Below are positions 9,167 through 17,060 of a stretch of DNA of 64,000 nt, in pieces; position 1 is the stretch's first letter; each line of letters opens with the position of its first letter. Source of the DNA: Cacconaster sp033811195. GTDB lineage: Bacteria; Bacteroidota; Bacteroidia; Bacteroidales; UBA932. The DNA is taken from assembly GCA_033811195.1 (NCBI GenBank), contig JAPXOZ010000005.1:1-64000 (forward strand). The letters are read 5' to 3'. A program made the translations under genes and the position numbers. A model generated the notes under the pieces. That model worked only from the letters and a program-made list of their open reading frames with translations, was not told the origin of the DNA and did not search any database.

Positions 9167-9167
9167 G

Positions 9168-9422
9168 TTATTTCACTTTTTCTACGATTTCTACTAATCT
9201 CCAGCGTTTGGTTTTGCTCAGAGGACGTGTTTCCATTATGCGTACGGTGTCTCCTTCGCTACACTCGTTCTTGTCATCCTGAGCAACAAATTTTGTGGTT
9301 TTGCTTACGAACTTTCCGTAAATCGGGTGTTTTTCTTTTATTTTAACAGCAACTACAATAGACTTGTCCATTTTGTTGCTAACCACAATACCGATTCTTT
9401 CTTTACGAAGATTTCTTTCCAT
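9168..9422 (-). CDS. rpsQ: 30S ribosomal protein S17
   Basis: Primary 16S rRNA binder with an OB fold, 84 aa. The blocks GIVVSNKMDKSIVVAVKIKE and ECSEGDTVRIMETRPLSKTK are diagnostic. It is followed after one base by rplN and preceded by rpmC at 14 bp. Confidence 0.97.
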   Translation of the reverse strand: MERNLRKERIGIVVSNKMDKSIVVAVKIKEKHPIYGKFVSKTTKFVAQDDKNECSEGDTVRIMETRPLSKTKRWRLVEIVEKVK

Positions 9423-9436
9423 TATTAAAGTCTATT

Positions 9437-9631
9437 TTAGTTCTGTGATTCCTTTTCGGCCAATATTGTCATCATTCTAGCAATGTCGGTCTTAAGCCTC
9501 TTGATCTTGGAAGTGTCTTCCAACGGAGATATTACATGGTTCATCTTTATGTGGTTGAGATTCTGTTTCTCAACTTGAATGCGCTCTCGCAGGTCAGAGA
9601 TAGCCATTTCACGAATTTCTGCTGCTTTCAT
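9437..9631 (-). CDS. rpmC: 50S ribosomal protein L29
   Basis: Two-helix protein at the polypeptide exit tunnel, where trigger factor and SRP dock. 64 residues, starting MKAAEIREMAISDLRERIQ, with the helical hairpin and the Arg/Lys-rich contact to 23S rRNA. It lies 17 bp after rplP. Confidence 0.96.
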   Translation of the reverse strand: MKAAEIREMAISDLRERIQVEKQNLNHIKMNHVISPLEDTSKIKRLKTDIARMMTILAEKESQN

Positions 9632-9648
9632 TTCTTCTTCTCCTTTTA

Positions 9649-10068
9649 TTATTCAACATAATCTCTTCTTACCACAAACTTGGTGGTAACGGGCAATTTC
9701 TGGGCGCCGAGACGGAGCGCCTCTTTTGCAATCTCCAAAGGAACACCCTCTGCCTCTATGATCATACGACCGGGAGTAACAGGAGCAACAAAGCCCTCGG
9801 GGCTACCCTTACCTTTACCCATACGTACCTCTAAAGGCTTCTTTGTGAAAGGTTTGTCAGGGAACACACGGATCCAGATCTTACCTTCACGCTTCATGTA
9901 GCGTACTACCGCCTGACGTGCAGCCTCAAGTTGTTGACCTGTGAGCCAGCAACTCTCCATTGTCTTAATACCAAAAGATCCAAAGACCAACTGGTTGCCC
10001 CTCTGGGCATTGCCTTTCATGCGGCCTTTCTGCTGCCTTCTAAATTTGGTTTTTTTCGGTTGTAACAT
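9649..10068 (-). CDS. rplP: 50S ribosomal protein L16, first gene of the detached half-cluster
   Basis: Large-subunit protein near the peptidyl-transferase centre that helps position A-site tRNA. 139 aa; starts MLQPKKTKFRRQQKGRMKGN and contains RIFPDKP-like IRVFPDKPFTKKPLEVRMGK and GRMIIEAEGVP. rpsC should lie immediately upstream, but here the upstream neighbour is a dipeptidase gene and rpsC is at 58677-59444 on the other strand. rplP has thus become the first gene of its transcript. Confidence 0.97.
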   Translation of the reverse strand: MLQPKKTKFRRQQKGRMKGNAQRGNQLVFGSFGIKTMESCWLTGQQLEAARQAVVRYMKREGKIWIRVFPDKPFTKKPLEVRMGKGKGSPEGFVAPVTPGRMIIEAEGVPLEIAKEALRLGAQKLPVTTKFVVRRDYVE

Positions 10069-10143
10069 TTTTTTATAGCTTAAATATTTCTAAACTCTTG
10101 TCTTCCAATAACTTATGCTAATGGGCACATAAATCACGGGTTG

Positions 10144-10173
10144 CAAAGATAGTCAAAATATTTGAAAAGCAAA
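10144..10173 (-). promoter_or_regulatory. Bacteroides-type promoter for the rplP-rpoA cluster
   Basis: On the minus strand TTTG (10173-10170) is followed after 18 nt by TATCTTTG (10151-10144), a full match to TAnnTTTG. It lies 75 bp upstream of rplP in a 218-bp gap with no gene. This can explain how the half-cluster is transcribed without the usual upstream genes. Inferred from consensus only. Confidence 0.6.
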
Positions 10174-10286
10174 TTATTTTGATAAAAAATTTGCAGAACT
10201 TTCGACCGAAAAATTTGATAGCTAAATCCTCAGAAACCAGCCAATTACAAAAATACAACAAATTTGGAAACGAACATTTTCGACAA

Positions 10287-11381
10287 TCAACGGTTGATTT
10301 GTCGTGAAACTTTTTCAACTTCTCTGAGAACTCTCAGAAAATTTTCTCCCCAAAATTTGCGAATATCATCTTCAGGCCATCCACGACGAAGCATTTCGAC
10401 AGTGATATATTTCATCTTCGAGACATCCTCAAAGCCCACCATTCCCCCTCCGCCGTCAAAGTCAGTGCCAATTCCCACATAATCGGCTCCGACCAGATTG
10501 CGAACATGGTCAACATGATCACAGAAGACCGAAATGTCAACCTGCTCTCGCGGCAGATCCGAGAGACACCAGCGACCGGTAGCCACCTGTATGAGTCCAC
10601 CTTTAGCAGCGATAGCGCGTATTTCGTCATCAGTAAGATTGCGAGGTATATCTTTGATTGCCCGAACACTGGAGTGGCTGGCAATAATTGGTGCCTTACT
10701 ATGCTCAAGGCAATCGTATAGTGTCTCGGTAGAAGTGTGCGATACATCTACTATCATGCCCAAGCGGTTCATCTCATCGACCACCTGATAGCCGAATGGA
10801 GAGAGTCCGTTCCACTCTGCAACAGTATCTCGTGAGGAGTCACCAACATCATTATTGTAGTTGTGTGTAAGAGTAATCACCCTCACTCCAAGATTGTAGA
10901 GACGCTCAACATTGAGAATGTCGATACCAATGCCATAAGCATTTTCGAGTGCAAACATCACTATTGATTTGCCCTTCCGTTTGAGAGGCAAGAAGTCCGA
11001 TGAACGGTAAGCTATACCTGCCTCGGAACTACACTCGGCCACATAAGATTTGAAGAAGTCTATCTCCTTCACCGTGTAAGCCATCACGCTATCATACGCA
11101 TTTTGGTTACGCGGTCCCTGAGAAAGAAAAACCGCAAAAACAGAGGCATCAAGTCCACCTGCCTTCATCTTAGGAAATGTCACCTGAGTGCGATCTCCTG
11201 CATCCGGTCTCCAGGGATGAGTATATTTTACGATAGCGTCATTGTGTGTGTCAATGGAAAACATTTCACGATGTAACTGTTCTGCACGTTCAAGCAGTGT
11301 AGCGTCATCCTGTGCATATGTTTGAGCAGAGATCACAGCCAACAGAGTGGCTACAACTCCCAGAGTTCTGATTCTATTCAT
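10287..11381 (-). CDS. Membrane-dipeptidase-like peptidase, family M19, secreted
   Basis: Zinc dipeptidase (renal dipeptidase family) expected to split dipeptides in the periplasm. 364 aa with a Sec signal peptide (cleavage near ISAQTYA-Q). The metal site is readable: H46 and D48 in SIDTHND, E146 in FALENAYG, H215 in VDVSHTS, H236 in IIASHSS, and a late Asp in GIGTDFDGGGG. Its start shares one base with the stop of the upstream symporter gene (TAATG). The pairing suggests that dipeptides are split and glutamate is taken up together (inference). The exact dipeptide specificity is unknown. Confidence 0.9.
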   Translation of the reverse strand: MNRIRTLGVVATLLAVISAQTYAQDDATLLERAEQLHREMFSIDTHNDAIVKYTHPWRPDAGDRTQVTFPKMKAGGLDASVFAVFLSQGPRNQNAYDSVMAYTVKEIDFFKSYVAECSSEAGIAYRSSDFLPLKRKGKSIVMFALENAYGIGIDILNVERLYNLGVRVITLTHNYNNDVGDSSRDTVAEWNGLSPFGYQVVDEMNRLGMIVDVSHTSTETLYDCLEHSKAPIIASHSSVRAIKDIPRNLTDDEIRAIAAKGGLIQVATGRWCLSDLPREQVDISVFCDHVDHVRNLVGADYVGIGTDFDGGGGMVGFEDVSKMKYITVEMLRRGWPEDDIRKFWGENFLRVLREVEKVSRQINR

Positions 11382-12763
11382 TAGATACCGCTTGTTGTGG
11401 ACTGCCGAGTTGTGAGATCCTTAGTGGGAATCCACCATTTTAATTTTACTGCTAAGAACAGCAACAGAATTGAGATCACCAGACAAATCAGCATCAGCCA
11501 TAGACCTTGTCCCGCTGTAAACATGATCGGCACTATAGTAATTAAAAGTATTTCGACCGGAGCACAAGGAAGATATGCAAGAGCATAATCATCAAGTGCC
11601 TTGCTCATCATTTTTGGGTCCACAATCCTCAGCAGAGCTATACCCATTGCCATTGTTCCGGTCCACCATCCCCAGGCAAAAATGGACTTCTCAAACCAAT
11701 CCTTGCGGTGGAGATGACGCCCAAGGTAGAAAACCATAAAAATAGTCAAAACTATTCCGACGACAATCAGAACAATAAGAGGAACAGCATACTTTACCAC
11801 TACTCCGAGCTTGATGGAGGCCACACCAAAAGCTACAAGTAAATCTGTGGCAGTACTGCTTATGGAGCCGGTTGTTTTGGGATCAATATATGGAGAAACC
11901 TTTGTAGCATCAAAAAATTTTTTAAGAATTAATCCCACTATGAATGCGCAACTGAAAACTGGAAGCTCAAGCTTTGGATACCACATTTTAACTCCCTGGC
12001 TGATCATGTAGCCGCCGAATGCAGCAAGCACTACTAGCCCCAAATGGAATGTGAGCGAATCTACTGAAATCGGTGAAGTGGTAATCTCACCGGCAGGTTC
12101 TCTTTTTTCCTTCGGTAGAAGACCGCTGCGCAACTCCTGAGGCAGATCTGCAAAGTCCACAATATAAGAAGTGTGCCCCATTCGAGCTGCCATCTTAATT
12201 AAAATCAGACCTCCAATGATAGCAAAAATTACACCTATAGTGGCAGTAGTCATACCAAGGGAAGCGGCTTCATCCCAACCGAGACCATTAAATGCAGTTC
12301 CTATAGCTGCTGCAGTACCATGTCCGCCATAAAAGCCGGTGGGCAGCATAACTCCGAATGCGTCGTGGAGATTCGGCCATATCAACTTAAGTATCAGCAG
12401 ACCGAAAAGGCCCATCACCGCCCACTGTATGAGCATTCCCAACTGGGAATAGGCCCACATCGGACCAACGCGACCTGCCACCTCCTTCATCTTAAACTTT
12501 GGGGAGGAAAGCGGAAGAGCACCAAAGACTATAGCTATCAGTACTGCCGGATATACTGCGATGAAGTTTGACAAAGGGAGCCAGCCCAAACCATTGGGAC
12601 CAAATACCAGGCCAAAGAATCCGGCTAAAAGACTGGGTGGTATAAAGAGTTTCTGAACAAATTTAACTTTTACTCTTATAAACTTTCCTATCAGAAGAAG
12701 GCCCAGTATGATACCGAGATCGGTAAATAGGACCCATGGTGTGAAATTAGCTATATTAAACAT
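11381..12763 (-). CDS. gltS: Sodium/glutamate symporter, GltS family
   Basis: Inner-membrane carrier with about ten to twelve hydrophobic segments. The family-type block LPTGFYGGHGTAAAIGTAF and its second-half counterpart FAWGWWTGTMAMGIALLRI are visible. I place the start at MFNIANFTPWVLF (460 aa). A reading 13 residues longer would begin upstream of the predicted promoter -7 box at 12790-12797. The cytoplasmic loop (about residues 205-235) is charged. It is translationally coupled to the M19 dipeptidase. The substrate is probably glutamate, assigned by family only. Confidence 0.85.
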   Translation of the reverse strand: MFNIANFTPWVLFTDLGIILGLLLIGKFIRVKVKFVQKLFIPPSLLAGFFGLVFGPNGLGWLPLSNFIAVYPAVLIAIVFGALPLSSPKFKMKEVAGRVGPMWAYSQLGMLIQWAVMGLFGLLILKLIWPNLHDAFGVMLPTGFYGGHGTAAAIGTAFNGLGWDEAASLGMTTATIGVIFAIIGGLILIKMAARMGHTSYIVDFADLPQELRSGLLPKEKREPAGEITTSPISVDSLTFHLGLVVLAAFGGYMISQGVKMWYPKLELPVFSCAFIVGLILKKFFDATKVSPYIDPKTTGSISSTATDLLVAFGVASIKLGVVVKYAVPLIVLIVVGIVLTIFMVFYLGRHLHRKDWFEKSIFAWGWWTGTMAMGIALLRIVDPKMMSKALDDYALAYLPCAPVEILLITIVPIMFTAGQGLWLMLICLVISILLLFLAVKLKWWIPTKDLTTRQSTTSGI

Positions 12764-12789
12764 GGCACTTATATTGCATCGATATTCGC

Positions 12790-12797
12790 CAAAGATA
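12790..12797 (-). promoter_or_regulatory. -7 box for gltS-dipeptidase operon
   Basis: TATCTTTG reads on the minus strand at 12797-12790, 27 bp upstream of the chosen gltS start. No good TTTG was found about 19 nt further upstream, so this is a half-match. It lies back to back with a plus-strand TACATTTG at 12817-12824 that would serve the opposite gene. Confidence 0.4.
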
Positions 12798-12816
12798 TAC
12801 ATTATTTTGTTTTTGC

Positions 12817-12824
12817 TACATTTG
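12817..12824 (+). promoter_or_regulatory. -7 box directly ahead of the DUF4294 gene
   Basis: TACATTTG (TAnnTTTG) ends five bases before the GTG start codon at 12829. If it is used, transcription would begin at or next to the start codon, giving a leaderless mRNA. No convincing -33 element was found. Confidence 0.35.
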
Positions 12825-12828
12825 CATT

Positions 12829-13527
12829 GTGAAAAAAACCTTTAATATCCCCTTTACAGCACTCATTTTGCTGTTTCTCTTGCTCCTGACACCATCGGAG
12901 GCGAGGGGCCAGAGAGGATATGTGATGGAGTACGTCATTGAAGGGAAAGACACTATCTTTGTTGATGAAATCACGCCGGCAGTCATACATCCACGACAGA
13001 CAATGAGCCAACGTGAGTGGACAAAGTATTACAAAAGAGTATATAATTTTAGCAGAGCCTACCCTTATGCATTGCTTGTGAGCAGAGTAGTAAGAGAGAC
13101 CGACTCCCTTTTCGTTGCCGATAAAATGTCCAAACGCAAGCAGGACAAATATCTAAACAAGATAAAAAGTGACCTTATAAAAGATTTTGAGCCCATTTTC
13201 AAAAATCTTTCCCTTAAACAGGGGCTGATGATGATACGTCTGATAGATAGGGAGGTTGGTATGACCCCTTACTATATTATAAGGCACTTTTACTCCGGTG
13301 CAACCGCAGGATTCTGGCAGGGCATTGCAAGGATGCTCAAGGGTGACCTTAAACGTCCCTATGACCGTTTCGGTGAGGACAAGGATCTGGAAGAACTTGT
13401 CGAATACTGGGAAAGAGGAGAGTTTGATAAGCTCTATTATGACATATTCGGTCAGGCACCGAAACCGATATTTGTCCCCGAAAGATTCAGGGAGGATGCC
13501 CCTTCTGCCCAATCGCCCAGAAGATAG
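12829..13527 (+). CDS. DUF4294 family exported protein
   Basis: A 232-aa protein of unknown function found across Bacteroidota. It begins with GTG; residues 1-27 form a Sec signal peptide (hydrophobic ALILLFLLLL core). The conserved domain spans about residues 55-195 and includes the family-like stretch YNFSRAYPYALL. The tail is charged and Pro-rich. No catalytic motif is evident. Its last 76 bp overlap the convergent lpxH gene on the other strand. No function can be assigned. Confidence 0.8.
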   Translation: MKKTFNIPFTALILLFLLLLTPSEARGQRGYVMEYVIEGKDTIFVDEITPAVIHPRQTMSQREWTKYYKRVYNFSRAYPYALLVSRVVRETDSLFVADKMSKRKQDKYLNKIKSDLIKDFEPIFKNLSLKQGLMMIRLIDREVGMTPYYIIRHFYSGATAGFWQGIARMLKGDLKRPYDRFGEDKDLEELVEYWERGEFDKLYYDIFGQAPKPIFVPERFREDAPSAQSPRR

Positions 13528-14189
13528 AGGGTACCTCCGCTTTCAACTTCAATCTCCATCTGCGAATGCACGTGACCGAGGATATAACAATCTATTTCCT
13601 TGCCTTCGCCAAATTCACATATATATTTATAGAGGTCGGAATCCTTTCCTTTGAAGGCATATTTACTCCTATTACTTGGGTTGCGACTCACTGAAGACCA
13701 TTTACGGGCCCATCTGAATATTGGCCAGGGATGGAAAGACTTTAACAGATAGATGAGCCATTTATTCCTGATAGCGGAGAAGATCAGTCGGTTAAAGGTA
13801 TTGCTACATCCAAGTCCATCTCCATGCCCCATACATATACGTCTGCCTTCAATTTCCCTAATAATAAGCGGTTCACGGATAATTTCCATACCTATTTCAT
13901 CACGTAGGTAGTCGGTGAGCCAGTAGTCGTGATTGCCACTAAAAAAAGAAATCTTGACTCCACGATCGCTCAGAGCTGCCAGTTCACCCAATACACGGAC
14001 TGAACTACGTGGCACTACATCTCGGTATTCCACCCAAAAATCAAAAATATCTCCAAGCAGATAGAGTCCGGCTGTCTCCTCCGGCACATTTCGTAGAAAA
14101 TCAAGAAATCGTACTTCACGTGCCCTAGCAGAATCGTCATTGATTCCCAAATGAACATCCGAAACAAATATATGAAGTGGCTCTAACAT
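13452..14189 (-). CDS. lpxH: UDP-2,3-diacylglucosamine diphosphatase (LpxH-like)
   Basis: Calcineurin-like phosphoesterase that hydrolyses UDP-2,3-diacylglucosamine to lipid X in lipid A synthesis. 245 aa. Metal-binding motifs in order: SDVHLG (D11, H13), LLGDIFDFW, FFSGNHDYW, and MGHGDG, then LGHVHSQ near residue 210. It is probably peripheral on the inner membrane. It follows uppP with no gap. The LpxG or UshA-like phosphoesterase families are less likely alternatives, because LpxK in this window implies a lipid A pathway. Confidence 0.85.
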   Translation of the reverse strand: MLEPLHIFVSDVHLGINDDSARAREVRFLDFLRNVPEETAGLYLLGDIFDFWVEYRDVVPRSSVRVLGELAALSDRGVKISFFSGNHDYWLTDYLRDEIGMEIIREPLIIREIEGRRICMGHGDGLGCSNTFNRLIFSAIRNKWLIYLLKSFHPWPIFRWARKWSSVSRNPSNRSKYAFKGKDSDLYKYICEFGEGKEIDCYILGHVHSQMEIEVESGGTLYLLGDWAEGASSLNLSGTNIGFGA

Positions 14190-14996
14190 CTAGAGTATAT
14201 TAGCTACGATACAAGCAACACCCGCTATAGCACAATATAGCGCAAACCACCTTAGACGGGCTTTCTGCACGATCGCAATCATCACCTTACATGCGAAAAG
14301 ACCTGAAATAAAAGCAGAAATGAATCCCAAGAATAATTGTAGTTCGCCTGCTGAGGAGGAAGAAGAAAATCCGCCTCCTACAAGTTCAAGGAAGGCCTCC
14401 CCAAGTACGGGAATAAGCACCATTAGGAATGAAAACCTTGCCACTTGGTCTTTACTTACACCACAGATCAGACCAGTTGCGATAGTCGAACCTGAGCGCG
14501 AAAGGCCCGGTATAACGGCAACTGCTTGTGCGACGCCCATCCAAATGGCAGCCCTCCATCCGACAGGCCGGCTCTGTTGCGCTTCTCCATCACCACGACG
14601 CCTGATACTCTCGCTGAGAATCAGCAGAACTGAGGTAACCATCAACGCCAGACCTACGACTAACAAACCTGAGCCAAAGAGCTCTTCAACATAATTTTTG
14701 AAGAAGAACCCTACGATCATTACGGGAATCATTGAAACCAATATCAACAGAATATATCTGGTCTGCTCATTATATTCAAACTTGAACAAACCACGTAGCA
14801 ATTCCCATATATATTTACGAAATACGATGATGGTACTCAACACAGTAGCTGCGTGCACCACCACCTCAAAACTCAGATCATGCGTTTCAATGCCAAAAAG
14901 TTCCTTGGCAATGATCAGGTGGCCACTGCTACTCACCGGTAGAAACTCAGTCAGACCCTGGAGCAAACCAAGTATTATCGCCTCAAACCAACTCAT
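14190..14996 (-). CDS. uppP: Undecaprenyl-diphosphatase
   Basis: Integral membrane phosphatase that regenerates undecaprenyl phosphate, the lipid carrier for cell-wall precursors. 268 aa, about eight transmembrane segments. Both signature motifs are visible: LTEFLPVSSSGH near the N-terminus and PGLSRSGSTI around residue 165. Its start overlaps the stop of the DUF3098 gene (ATGA), and the ftsX-DUF3098-uppP order is recurrent in Bacteroidales. Confidence 0.95.
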   Translation of the reverse strand: MSWFEAIILGLLQGLTEFLPVSSSGHLIIAKELFGIETHDLSFEVVVHAATVLSTIIVFRKYIWELLRGLFKFEYNEQTRYILLILVSMIPVMIVGFFFKNYVEELFGSGLLVVGLALMVTSVLLILSESIRRRGDGEAQQSRPVGWRAAIWMGVAQAVAVIPGLSRSGSTIATGLICGVSKDQVARFSFLMVLIPVLGEAFLELVGGGFSSSSSAGELQLFLGFISAFISGLFACKVMIAIVQKARLRWFALYCAIAGVACIVANIL

Positions 14997-15238
14997 TGTC
15001 CACCTTTGTCGTCCTTATCCTCACGTGGCTTCCTCATAATTGCCACAATGACTATAACAATGCCGATGATTACCAGAAGAGGTGAAATCACCAAACGTCT
15101 GAAATTGAAAATCTCAGGATTGAAAACATCGGGATCGGAAGAACCTCCTCCAGCCATTAAAATATAGCCCGCCACCATCACGATAAGTCCTATCAATACA
15201 AAACGGACATTTTTGGGAGAAAGTGAAAAATTGCTCAT
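14993..15238 (-). CDS. DUF3098 small membrane protein
   Basis: An 81-aa protein with two predicted transmembrane helices (about residues 12-30 and 48-68) and a highly charged tail (MRKPREDKDDKGGQ). I start at MSNFSLSPKNVRF rather than 12 codons upstream, because the family begins there. It lies between ftsX and uppP and is likely co-transcribed with them. Function unknown; the context suggests a role in envelope or division. Confidence 0.8.
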   Translation of the reverse strand: MSNFSLSPKNVRFVLIGLIVMVAGYILMAGGGSSDPDVFNPEIFNFRRLVISPLLVIIGIVIVIVAIMRKPREDKDDKGGQ

Positions 15239-15257
15239 TAATCTCTTTTTATCTTTT

Positions 15258-16136
15258 TTAATAATATAAATCATCTTTGGAGATAGCTACCAGCTTGTTT
15301 ACCACAAAAAAGGCAGAAATCTGACATATAATGATACCCAGGAAAAAGACCCCGAGCAACACAAATCCGGTGATGCGCTCGTCAAGAATCTGCAGCAGAA
15401 TCTCGCTGGAAGAACCAGCCCACCAAAGGGCGGCAGCAATACATCCGGCAGCAAGAAGACCTGAAACAACCCCTTGCACCAAAGCATGCCGCATAAAGGG
15501 ACGTCGAATAAAAGCACGCGTAGCACCTACCAAACGCATCGTATGAATGGTGAAGCGGCGCGAATAGACATTAAGACGCACCGTGTTGTTGATTAACACG
15601 AAAGAGATAAACAACAGAACTATGACCACACCAGTCAGTATTGCCACAATTTTGCGCAGATTAGCATTGAGAAGCTCCACAAGTGACTCCTGATAGACCA
15701 CCTCTTCTACCGCCGGTTCTGCAAGGAAGCGGCTTTTAAGGAAAACAAGCGAATCGCGAGATACCATATCTCCATTCAGGTGTAAATCTATGGACAAAGG
15801 TACCGGATTACTCTCGAAGACACTTAGAAAATCCTCTCCCAGTAGGACCTTCATCTCTTGCGTACCGCGCTCCCTTGAAATAAAGTCGGCGGAAAGCACT
15901 TGTGGGTCCAAAGTAAGCCTCTTTGTCAGCTCCCGTCCCTCTTCTTCAGTGACCGACTGACCGAGAATCAGAGAGACCACCATATTTTCCTTGAAAAAAC
16001 GCGATATCTCACCCGCATTCGCCGCGAAAAGAGCCGCAGCACCAACGAGCACCAGTACCAAAGTGATACTGATCACAGAGGATAAGTAGGAGTGTACCAG
16101 CCTTTTGCCTATGATATTTTTTTCTCTGGCTACCAT
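15258..16136 (-). CDS. ftsX: Cell division protein FtsX
   Basis: Permease-like membrane protein that, with FtsE, links division to peptidoglycan hydrolase activation. 292 aa: TM1 about residues 20-42, an extracytoplasmic domain to about residue 160, then three TM segments in an FtsX/MacB fold. The motif IHTMRLVGATRAFIRRPF is typical. ftsE is not adjacent, which is common in this phylum. Confidence 0.92.
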   Translation of the reverse strand: MVAREKNIIGKRLVHSYLSSVISITLVLVLVGAAALFAANAGEISRFFKENMVVSLILGQSVTEEEGRELTKRLTLDPQVLSADFISRERGTQEMKVLLGEDFLSVFESNPVPLSIDLHLNGDMVSRDSLVFLKSRFLAEPAVEEVVYQESLVELLNANLRKIVAILTGVVIVLLFISFVLINNTVRLNVYSRRFTIHTMRLVGATRAFIRRPFMRHALVQGVVSGLLAAGCIAAALWWAGSSSEILLQILDERITGFVLLGVFFLGIIICQISAFFVVNKLVAISKDDLYY

Positions 16137-16155
16137 GAGTCCGTTTTACAAACAT

Positions 16156-16187
16156 CAAAGGTAATCAAAAAATTTTTATTATCTTTG
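16156..16187. promoter_or_regulatory. Back-to-back -7 boxes for ftsX and the GT5 gene
   Basis: The minus strand carries TACCTTTG (16163-16156), 20 bp before ftsX. The plus strand carries TATCTTTG (16180-16187), 30 bp before the GT5 gene. Both match TAnnTTTG. No clear TTTG partner is seen at the right spacing for either, so strength is uncertain. Confidence 0.45.
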
Positions 16188-16217
16188 TGACTAATATGCC
16201 CTTAAAATTGTTAATGT

Positions 16218-17060
16218 ATGAGAAATAGTAAAAAAGTATTGTTTGTCAACTCGGAAATTTTCCCGTACATGCCTGAATCCAAGATTTCCATAGTGGGCAG
16301 GTATCTTCCTCAAGGCACTCAAGAGAGCGGGAAACAGATTCGCTCATTCATGCCGCGCTATGGGTGTATCAATGAAAGGAGAAACCAGCTTCATGAAGTT
16401 ATCCGTCTTTCGGGTATGAATATCGTAGTTAATAACGTAGATAGGCCGCTCGTTATAAAGGTATCTTCGATTTCATCCGCCAGGATGCAGGTTTATTTCA
16501 TAGACAACGAGGACTATTTTCACAGGAAGCAGATCTGGAAGGATGATGATGGCAATTATTTTAACGACAATGACGAAAGGGGCATATTTTTCGCCAGAGG
16601 CGTACTTGAGACAGTTAAAAAACTGAGATGGAAACCGGATGTTGTTTTTTGCCAGGGATGGGTTTCTCATTTCCTACCGGTCTATCTCAAGAAAGTATAC
16701 AAGAATGATCCTATTTTTGCAGAAGCAAAGATTGTTCTCTCACTCTACGGTGAAGATCTTGACATAAAATTCAGTGACGATATTATATCCAAATATCTCT
16801 TCGGATCACTTAAAATGGAGGACCTGGATTTACTTAAAGAGCCAACTGGCATAAATCTTGCGAAACTGGCTATCAAACACTCCGACGGCATCATTCTTGG
16901 TACCGACTCTCTCCACCCGGAATTAGAGTCTTACATCGGCAGCCGTAAGGGAATGCCCATACTCCAGCCGATGACCATTAGTGTAGAGGAGACAGAATAC
17001 ATAAATGAGTACAACAGGTTTTTCGACAGCTTTATAACACCAAACCCCACCAATGAATAG
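16218..17060 (+). CDS. Short glycogen/starch synthase-like protein (GT5 catalytic N-domain only)
   Basis: The 280-aa protein matches the N-terminal GT5 domain of glycogen synthase: KVLFVNSEIFPYMPE, a match to the N-terminal ADP-glucose-binding loop region, and PDVVFCQGWVSHFLPVYLKK. The C-terminal Rossmann domain of full-length enzymes (about 470-500 aa) is absent, and no frameshifted remainder follows. Similar short forms upstream of a DUF4270 gene recur in Bacteroidales as I recall. Its catalytic ability is therefore doubtful. The 3' end overlaps the next gene by 8 bp (ATGAATAG). Confidence 0.75.
   Translation: MRNSKKVLFVNSEIFPYMPESKISIVGRYLPQGTQESGKQIRSFMPRYGCINERRNQLHEVIRLSGMNIVVNNVDRPLVIKVSSISSARMQVYFIDNEDYFHRKQIWKDDDGNYFNDNDERGIFFARGVLETVKKLRWKPDVVFCQGWVSHFLPVYLKKVYKNDPIFAEAKIVLSLYGEDLDIKFSDDIISKYLFGSLKMEDLDLLKEPTGINLAKLAIKHSDGIILGTDSLHPELESYIGSRKGMPILQPMTISVEETEYINEYNRFFDSFITPNPTNE

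Noticed and set aside
10069..10286. Inverted repeats driving the inversion
   Set aside because: Compared by eye with 59445-59593 on both strands; only short AT-rich matches such as ATATTTGAAAA were found, no more than expected by chance.
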